Origin: Sulfurimonas sp.
GTDB lineage: Bacteria; Campylobacterota; Campylobacteria; Campylobacterales; Sulfurimonadaceae
Direction of reading: 5' to 3'
Assembly: GCA_015487435.1 (NCBI GenBank)
Contig: WFPU01000263.1
Location: 1 to 10,581 of the forward strand
Length of the DNA stretch: 10,581 nt
The stretch's first letter is position 1, and every line of letters starts with the position of its first letter. The translations under genes and the position numbers were made by a program. The notes beneath the pieces were generated by a model that worked only from the letters and a program-made list of their open reading frames with translations, searched no databases and had not been told where the DNA came from. Below are positions 6,031 to 10,581 of this stretch, in pieces.

Positions 6031-6125
6031 TTCTTCACAGTAATCAACAATTCTGATAATTGCACATACAACTATCTTTGATAATTTTAAGACAAAATCC
6101 CTTTAAAAATTATTAATTTTTTAAA

Positions 6126-6596
6126 TTAATTAGAAAAAAGTTTTTGTAATTCTGCTTGAACCTTTGCAACATGCCCTTTAACACGAACATTTTGAAAAAT
6201 AGCTTTTATAACTCCCTCAGGATTGATTATGAAAGTAGTACGAACTATCCCCATATACTCTTTACCATAATTTTTTTTCATTTGCCAAACACCATACTTT
6301 TGCATCATTGATCTATCTTCATCGCTTAAAAGTGTAATACCTAAATCTTTTTTCTCTATAAAATTTCGATGTTTTTTTGTAGAGTCTGCACTTACACCAA
6401 GTATGATTGCATCAAGATCTGAAAAATCAGGAGCAGCTTCAGTGAACTCACAAGCTTGAGTTGTGCATCCTGGAGTGTTGTCTTTTGGATAAAAGTATAA
6501 AACAACCCATTTTCCTTTTAAGTCACGAGAACATATCTCTACATCATCTTGATTTGGTAAACAAAACTCCGGTGCTTTTTCATTAATTTTGATCAT
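6126..6596 (-). CDS. bcp: Thiol peroxidase of the Bcp/PrxQ peroxiredoxin family
   Basis: Cytoplasmic peroxidase that reduces hydrogen peroxide and organic hydroperoxides using thioredoxin. It has 156 residues, the usual length. The active-site block YFYPKDNTPGCTTQACEF is at 34-51, with peroxidatic Cys44, Pro37 and Thr41, resolving Cys49 five residues on (atypical 2-Cys PrxQ arrangement), and the active-site Arg119 in IVRTTFII. Two further cysteines, Cys12 and Cys22, are not part of the usual catalytic set. The start ATG at 6596-6594 has AAGGAA seven bases upstream. Alone between two non-coding stretches, so probably monocistronic; no clear promoter box was found in the repeat-filled upstream region. 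Confidence 0.95.
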   Translation of the reverse strand: MIKINEKAPEFCLPNQDDVEICSRDLKGKWVVLYFYPKDNTPGCTTQACEFTEAAPDFSDLDAIILGVSADSTKKHRNFIEKKDLGITLLSDEDRSMMQKYGVWQMKKNYGKEYMGIVRTTFIINPEGVIKAIFQNVRVKGHVAKVQAELQKLFSN

Positions 6597-6610
6597 AAGT
6601 CATTTCCTTA

Positions 6611-6737
6611 TTTAATTGAACTCTCTGATTAATTAGCTATTAGATTCTGGATCAAGTCCAGAATGACGTAACTATCGTCATTCCAAGCTTGAGACTTGGA
6701 ATCTAACTTATAATTTAATCAGAGGTCTCAATTTAAT
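6611..6737. repeat. MITE-like nested inverted repeat
   Basis: The two halves (6611-6668 and 6674-6737) are imperfect inverted copies: the left outer arm TTTAATTGAACTCTCTGATT matches the complement of the right end, and the inner ends read AGATTC...GAATGACG against CGTCATTCC...GGAATCT. Each inner arm is itself palindromic (TTCTGGA-TCAAG-TCCAGAA at 6645-6663, TTCCAAG-CTTGAGA-CTTGGAA at 6681-6701), giving a cloverleaf-like fold. Both ends carry TTTAAT (6611-6616 and 6732-6737), possibly a target duplication, although the area is AT-rich. The GTCATTC.GGA...TCC.GAATCT core resembles a palindromic repeat common in many proteobacterial genomes. It carries no protein. Confidence 0.75.
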
Positions 6738-6738
6738 T

Positions 6739-6770
6739 TTGCTTCACAGAAGCAATCTTTAGTGGTCTCA
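6739..6770. repeat. Second palindromic repeat remnant beside the MITE-like element
   Basis: TTGCTTC-ACA-GAAGCAA (6739-6755) is a perfect 7-bp palindrome followed by TCTTTAGTGG. It resembles the end of the widespread GAAGCAATCT type intergenic repeat. The ten bases AGTGGTCTCA (6761-6770) repeat AGAGGTCTCA (6721-6730) exactly 40 bases away, which suggests that two related elements were inserted or duplicated here. No U-run gives it terminator character. Confidence 0.45.
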
Positions 6771-6784
6771 GCGGCCCAAGCGAA

Positions 6785-6809
6785 GATAAAGGGACCTTGT
6801 TCCTTTATC
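6785..6809. terminator. Hairpin three bases beyond the end of the envelope operon (terminator or 3' stabiliser without U-run)
   Basis: GATAAAGGGAC (6785-6795), loop CTT, GTTCCTTTATC (6799-6809). As minus-strand RNA the stem has eight perfect pairs, one A-C mismatch and two more pairs. It begins just after the TAG of the DUF420-like gene. The following bases (UUCGCUUGGG) are not U-rich, so intrinsic termination is uncertain. As plus-strand RNA the mismatch becomes a G-U pair and the fold is slightly better. Confidence 0.4.
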
Positions 6810-6812
6810 GGA

Positions 6813-7268
6813 CTAATAAACAAATAGCAGTAGATATACCCATATTCCAGATAACGAAGTTAATAAAACTCCAATAAATGTCATTTTAGCCATTTTTTTA
6901 TGTGTATTTTCTTTTAAGTGTTTTTTTGCTCTTGTTAAAGTTATTACCCAAATAAAAATTGTAATTACAGAGATTATAATATGGATTATTAGTACTATAA
7001 AAGCATAACCCTGTGACACTGAACTCCCTTGCATAAAACCTTGAAATCCTCCACCAACTCTAACCCCAACCTCAAAATAAATAAGTACAATTGTAGAAAC
7101 TACAAATAAAACTATTTGAGCAATTGCATGATATTTATATTTTTTTGCAACTGCAAACGAGATAGCACCCATCATTAGTAATGGCAAAGCAGCAACTATA
7201 ATAGTTACAAAATCCATAAAAAATGGTGCGCGAGTTCCTAAAAAACCTAATTCAAACATATAATCCAT
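6813..7268 (-). CDS. Small integral membrane protein, DUF420/YozB-like
   Basis: 151 residues with four predicted membrane helices at about 18-40, 46-68, 87-112 and 127-150, and short charged loops (AKKYKYHA at 41-48, RAKKHLKENTHKKMAK near 113-128). The N-terminal GFLGTRAPFFMD, the His at the start of helix 2, FEVGVRVGGGF after it and the His in helix 3 resemble DUF420/YozB proteins, whose function is not known to me with certainty. No signal peptide is evident. The start ATG is two bases after the DedA stop, with AAAGG six bases upstream, so it ends the ftsW-murG-dedA transcript. The family call is from pattern memory and is moderate. Confidence 0.6.
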   Translation of the reverse strand: MDYMFELGFLGTRAPFFMDFVTIIVAALPLLMMGAISFAVAKKYKYHAIAQIVLFVVSTIVLIYFEVGVRVGGGFQGFMQGSSVSQGYAFIVLIIHIIISVITIFIWVITLTRAKKHLKENTHKKMAKMTFIGVLLTSLSGIWVYLLLFVY

Positions 7269-7270
7269 TT

Positions 7271-7870
7271 TTAGCCTTTATTTTTTTGATATTTGTAATA
7301 TATAAATCCGAGTATAACTAAACTAGTTAAAATGACATAAATAATTTGCTTTAGATAAATATCAATTAATTCTTGATTTTCACCAATATAGTATCCCAAT
7401 AAAACTAAAATTAAAGCCCATAAACCAGCACCAAGTGCTGTATAAAATGAAAAAACTCCTAAATGCATTTTAGATAATCCAGCGGGGATAGAGACAAGTT
7501 GACGAATACCAGGGATGAGTCTACCTGTAAAAGTTGAGATTGCTCCATGCTTATTAAAATAATCATCCATTTTATCTAAAGCACTCTCTTTTATAAAAAA
7601 ATATTTGCCGAATTTAACTAAAATTCTTCTTCCAAGTAAGAGTGCAAGATAGTAGTTTATAAAAGCACCAACCATTGATCCGCCCAAACCACTAGCCATA
7701 ATCAAAGATAAACTCATCTTACCTTCACTAGCCAAATATCCAGCAGGGATAAGAATAATCTCACTTGGAAAAGGGATAAATGAAGATTCAACTGCCATAA
7801 GGCAAAATATACCTAAATATCCCCAATCAAAAATTAACTCCACTAAATCTTGCGCTAATTCTCTAAGCAT
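7271..7870 (-). CDS. DedA-family inner membrane protein (VTT domain)
   Basis: 199 residues, typical for the family, with four or more membrane segments and two re-entrant-like stretches. The conserved residues Glu28 and Glu37 lie in AVESSFIPFPSEIILIPAGY, and Arg117 and Arg123 in FTGRLIPGIRQLVSIPAG; the two acidic and two basic positions are required in E. coli YqjA/YghB. Members are proton-motive-force dependent, and some act as undecaprenyl phosphate translocases. The ATG (7870-7868) overlaps the murG stop by eight bases with AAAAGG six bases upstream, so expression is coupled to murG. That neighbour makes a lipid-carrier recycling role attractive but unproved. Confidence 0.9.
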   Translation of the reverse strand: MLRELAQDLVELIFDWGYLGIFCLMAVESSFIPFPSEIILIPAGYLASEGKMSLSLIMASGLGGSMVGAFINYYLALLLGRRILVKFGKYFFIKESALDKMDDYFNKHGAISTFTGRLIPGIRQLVSIPAGLSKMHLGVFSFYTALGAGLWALILVLLGYYIGENQELIDIYLKQIIYVILTSLVILGFIYYKYQKNKG

Positions 7871-8885
7871 TCAAGACCTTTTGCACATCTTTTATCATCT
7901 TCTTCGCAACATCCTTATGGGAATACTCTAATAATGCCTTACTTTTTTGTTTAAGTGGCTCTTTTAAAATAGATATCATTTTTGAGCGAAGTTTTTCATC
8001 TTCACGCTCACACCAACCCAAATTATTATCAACTATAAATTTAGCATTAAAAAATTGATGATCCCCTGCAGCGTACGGATATGGAATAAATAGGGCTGGT
8101 AATCCATTTGAAGTTAATTCCCAAAGTGTTGATGCCCCTGCTCTAGAGACTGCTAAATCAGATTGTGCTATCAATTTGTCTAACTCTTTTGTGAAAGAAT
8201 ATAATTCTACCTCTACACCCAAATTTTCATACTCTTTTTTTACTCTCTCAAAATCATTAATGCCTGCTTGATGAATAATTTTAATACCTTTTTTTTGTAG
8301 TTTATGCGCTACACTTAAGGCTAAATCATTTATGGCTTTTGCACCATGAGAGCCACCTAAAAAAATTATTGTTTTTAGTTCATCTCTAACTCTAGCTGAT
8401 TTAAAGAACTCCTCTTTAACTGGATAACCTTTAATAGGGGAATTATCATCATATGCGTGAATAAATCTTTTTGCACATGGTTTTAATAATGCATTTAATC
8501 TTCCAACTACTGCATTTTGCTCATGAATAAAAAGGGGTAAAAACTTGCTTAATGTTGCAAATGAAGCTGGAGCTGCTGAGAATCCACCAACACTATATGT
8601 AGCTTGAATTTTATGCTGTTTAAGAATTTTACGAGACTTTAAAAATGCTAAAAATACTTTAAATAATGCTTTTACTTTTCCCAAACCTTTTTGATTTACC
8701 ACACCTGTTGTTTGTAAAAAATAAACATGTGAAAAAGAGCTGTTACTTTCAAAATATTTTTTATCCTGACCATTTATAGAACCTATAAAAATAACTTCAC
8801 AGCCCTCTGCTACAGCAGCTTCAACCAAAGCCTGAGCTATCATAAGATGCCCACCAGTACCACCACCAGTTATACATAGTTTCAT
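7863..8885 (-). CDS. murG: UDP-GlcNAc:undecaprenyl-PP-MurNAc-pentapeptide GlcNAc transferase
   Basis: Peripheral inner-membrane enzyme that adds GlcNAc to lipid I to give lipid II, the peptidoglycan precursor. 340 residues, GT-B fold. N-domain glycine loop GGGTGGH at 7-13, VGGFSAAPA at 99-107, HEQNAVVGRLN at 121-131. C-domain GGSHGAKAIN at 177-186, SRAGASTLWE at 247-256 (Glu256 is placed to hold the UDP ribose) and PYPYAAGDHQ at 268-277. Start ATG overlaps the ftsW stop as ATGA (8885-8882), with GAGAG four bases upstream; the end overlaps the DedA gene. All expected motifs are present. Confidence 0.97.
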   Translation of the reverse strand: MKLCITGGGTGGHLMIAQALVEAAVAEGCEVIFIGSINGQDKKYFESNSSFSHVYFLQTTGVVNQKGLGKVKALFKVFLAFLKSRKILKQHKIQATYSVGGFSAAPASFATLSKFLPLFIHEQNAVVGRLNALLKPCAKRFIHAYDDNSPIKGYPVKEEFFKSARVRDELKTIIFLGGSHGAKAINDLALSVAHKLQKKGIKIIHQAGINDFERVKKEYENLGVEVELYSFTKELDKLIAQSDLAVSRAGASTLWELTSNGLPALFIPYPYAAGDHQFFNAKFIVDNNLGWCEREDEKLRSKMISILKEPLKQKSKALLEYSHKDVAKKMIKDVQKVLNA

Positions 8886-10054
8886 TTTTCTCTCTTCATG
8901 TTAACTTTTTTAGATGCCATTAAGATCATCCCTATCCCTATTGAAGCAGCGATGATTGCAGATCCACCATATGAAAGAAAAGGAACTGAGATCCCCTTAA
9001 TGGGGGTAATCCCACTTATTCCATAAGCATTTACTAAAAATGCAAAACTTAACATCAAACCAATCCCTATACTAAAAAGATATATATGAGTATCATCTGA
9101 ACGGTTTGCTATTTTGAAAATCCTTTGTAGCATCCACATAAAAATTAATACTACAAACAAAACACCAAAAAATCCAAACTCTTCAGCAAGACCAGCTAAA
9201 ACAAAATCTGTATGAACCTCAGATAAAAAGCCAAGTTTAAATGTTCCATTTGCGATTCCAACACCAAAAAATCCACCATTATGTATAGCATTTAAAGAGT
9301 GTCCTATCTGATATGGTACAACCTCTGTTGGGACTCTAAGTTCATTTGCTAATGTATCTGGTAAAAATGAAAGTATAGTATCTTGTGTAGATGCCCACCA
9401 AGATTTTATACGTATAATTCTATGTTCTGCTGTAAAAATAAAAAAAATAAAAAATAAAAAAGCTGAAGCCAAAAGTGTAAAGAAGAACCTAAAACTACTA
9501 CCTGCAAACATCAACATAAAAAGTAGTGTAAGACCTAAAACAATAACTTGTCCTAAATCGTTTTGAACAAAGGCAATCATAAACATAGCCCCTATAAAAA
9601 CAACTGCATATGGGGTAAAACGCTTAAATTCATCTTTTAAGTTCATACCCCTATAATCACCTAATTTTCTTGAAAAACTCCATGCCAAGAAGTAAATAAA
9701 TCCAATTTTAAAAAATTCAACTGGGGCTAAAGAGAAACCAAAAATTTTTATCCATCTTTTTGCTCCACCAACTGCTGATACTAAAAATTCTGGTAAAAAA
9801 GGCATAGCAATCATTAAAATTGTAGATCCAATAAACAGTGTAAATCCTAGAGGGGTTAACCATCTATTTGGATCAAGTTGAGCCAATCCCCAAATAATAG
9901 ATATGCTTAAAATCCCAAATATAGCTTGACGCATAGCAAAATGAAACTCATTTACTTCAAAAAGTAAAGTTGTGTATGCAGATAAACTATATGCTAATAT
10001 AATACTAATACCAATAAGGATAGAGACCAAAGTAAAAAGTTTTTTATCAGCCAA
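8882..10054 (-). CDS. ftsW: Septal peptidoglycan glycosyltransferase FtsW (SEDS family)
   Basis: Polytopic membrane enzyme that polymerises lipid II at the division site with a class B penicillin-binding protein. 390 residues, about ten membrane helices. SEDS signs are GGAKRWI at 96-102, PVEFFKI at 111-117, QNDLGQ at 164-169, the VHTDF motif with the catalytic-position Asp283, EEFG at 291-294 and the end block ITPIKGISVPFLSYGGS at 349-365. Next to murG, so FtsW rather than RodA. The start is TTG at 10054-10052: an in-frame stop lies six codons upstream, and the next Met is residue 41, beyond the first helix. The ribosome binding site is poor, so translation is probably coupled to the gene ending five bases upstream. 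Confidence 0.93.
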   Translation of the reverse strand: MADKKLFTLVSILIGISIILAYSLSAYTTLLFEVNEFHFAMRQAIFGILSISIIWGLAQLDPNRWLTPLGFTLFIGSTILMIAMPFLPEFLVSAVGGAKRWIKIFGFSLAPVEFFKIGFIYFLAWSFSRKLGDYRGMNLKDEFKRFTPYAVVFIGAMFMIAFVQNDLGQVIVLGLTLLFMLMFAGSSFRFFFTLLASAFLFFIFFIFTAEHRIIRIKSWWASTQDTILSFLPDTLANELRVPTEVVPYQIGHSLNAIHNGGFFGVGIANGTFKLGFLSEVHTDFVLAGLAEEFGFFGVLFVVLIFMWMLQRIFKIANRSDDTHIYLFSIGIGLMLSFAFLVNAYGISGITPIKGISVPFLSYGGSAIIAASIGIGMILMASKKVNMKREK

Positions 10055-10059
10055 GAAAT

Positions 10060-10581
10060 TTACTTTATTTTATTTATTTTTAAAACAAATTCAACTTCAG
10101 CTTTTGATATGTGAAGCTCTTTTGATATAGTTTCTAAGTCAATACCTTGTTTATAAAGTGAGATTACTTTTTCATCATCATTTCCATGTATAGAGGATGG
10201 AATAGATATTTGTTTTACGCCATTTTCTAAGTTTGCAATACGAGATTCAATCTGAGAATCTATCATATTTATATTTTCTTGCACTTGCTTTAGCGCTTGA
10301 GATAGAGGGTGGACCAAATCGTAAACACTTCTTTCAATCTCTTGATATATCTCTTCATCACTCATACCACGAGAGTCTATTTTTGATTTTACTTGTATCT
10401 CTTTTGTAGTTTTTTTCAAATAATAAATTTCACGATTTAAATCTTCAACAACTGAAGCTATAGAGTGTAAATTTTGGTTATATTGTGTATCTTTAGTATA
10501 TACATAATATATAAGATAAAGTATGATAGCTGATGTTGCAACTATAACATACTCTATGTGAAAAAAATCACTATATATCAT
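10060..10581 (-). CDS. Membrane-anchored coiled-coil protein with C-terminal helix-turn-helix-like tail, function unknown
   Basis: 173 residues from an ATG that is exactly the last codon of the window, so the true start could lie further upstream. One membrane helix at about 11-28 (VIVATSAIILYLIYYVY) is followed by charged, heptad-like helices to about 125 (LNREIYYLKKTTKEIQ, LKQVQENINMIDSQIESRIANLE). A C-terminal segment (EKVISLYKQGIDLETISKEL, then HISKAEVEFVLKINKIK) reads like a small helix-turn-helix. This layout resembles SwrB/DUF6115-type proteins, some tied to flagellar export in Bacillus, but I cannot assign a family firmly. Five bases separate it from ftsW, so it belongs to the ftsW-murG transcript. 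Confidence 0.7.
   Translation of the reverse strand: MIYSDFFHIEYVIVATSAIILYLIYYVYTKDTQYNQNLHSIASVVEDLNREIYYLKKTTKEIQVKSKIDSRGMSDEEIYQEIERSVYDLVHPLSQALKQVQENINMIDSQIESRIANLENGVKQISIPSSIHGNDDEKVISLYKQGIDLETISKELHISKAEVEFVLKINKIK

Larger units (their letters stand above)
5533..6125. other. 593-base spacer between bcp and rpsB: no convincing protein gene, several RNA-like structures
   Basis: Both strands lack a protein-sized frame. Elements on the minus strand, in transcript order, are: an A/T-only inverted repeat after bcp (about 6099-6122), a structured element at 5945-6030, a short U-rich run after it (5936-5940), a purine-rich GAGGGGG (5904-5910) five bases before a TTG-started 19-codon frame (5839-5898), an inverted repeat CTGATGA/TCATCAG (5823-5855), the strong hairpin at 5720-5748, a -10-like TATACT (5685-5690) and a small TCTCTA/TAGAGA hairpin (5602-5617). 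The stretch may combine a separate small RNA or riboswitch-led transcript with the rpsB leader. Confidence 0.7.

Noticed and set aside
6099..6122. A/T-only inverted repeat after bcp as an intrinsic terminator
   Set aside because: TTAAAAA/TTTTTAA pairing has no G-C pair and could arise by chance in such AT-rich sequence; too weak to call as a feature.
5533..6125. tRNA, tmRNA, RNase P RNA or SRP RNA in the spacer
   Set aside because: No T-arm GGTTCGAATCC-like block, no tmRNA ends, no GAGGAAAGUCC of RNase P and no GGAAG/AGCAGCC SRP loop were found.

Overview
The window is AT-rich and every recognisable gene lies on the minus strand. The gene content and order point to a member of the Campylobacterota (Epsilonproteobacteria), most likely a Sulfurimonas-like free-living species. 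The main reason is the block rpsB - tsf - ABC ATPase - fliR - highly acidic protein - gmk - tatA. From memory this is the same order as Campylobacter jejuni Cj1182c to Cj1176c. Non-ATG starts (GTG for gmk, TTG for the acidic gene and ftsW) and poorly defined -35 boxes fit the same group.

Reading along the minus strand, from high to low coordinates, there are two transcription blocks. The first (10581 to 6813) is a cell-envelope operon: a membrane-anchored coiled-coil protein with a C-terminal helix-turn-helix-like tail, ftsW, murG, a DedA-family membrane protein and a small DUF420-like four-helix membrane protein. The genes overlap or are a few bases apart. FtsW polymerises lipid II, MurG makes lipid II, and DedA proteins have been linked to undecaprenyl phosphate recycling, so the set makes sense as a lipid-carrier and septal peptidoglycan group. 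A repeat-rich spacer follows (6597-6812). It holds a MITE-like nested inverted repeat and a second palindromic repeat remnant. A single bcp/prxQ peroxiredoxin gene comes next.

The 593-base stretch between bcp and rpsB (5533-6125) has no convincing gene but is rich in RNA-like structure. At 5945-6030 (minus strand) is a compact element with a GNRA-capped hairpin and sequence blocks resembling the cyclic-di-GMP-I (GEMM) riboswitch core. It also has deviations that make it a variant or a different RNA. Further downstream are a strong 11-bp hairpin and a plausible promoter for rpsB.

The second block (5532 to 1) joins translation genes (rpsB, tsf), a LolD/MacB-type ABC ATPase, the flagellar export protein FliR, a receiver-domain protein with a long repeat-bearing acidic tail, guanylate kinase and the first codons of a probable tatA. 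Its junctions have interesting fine structure: a hairpin covering the tsf stop and the ATPase start, and a 23-codon micro-ORF that exactly fills the gap between the ATPase gene and fliR.

The most interesting items are the structured RNA upstream of rpsB, the micro-ORF and hairpin before fliR, and the acidic receiver protein. No CRISPR array, prophage, toxin-antitoxin pair, tRNA or rRNA was found.
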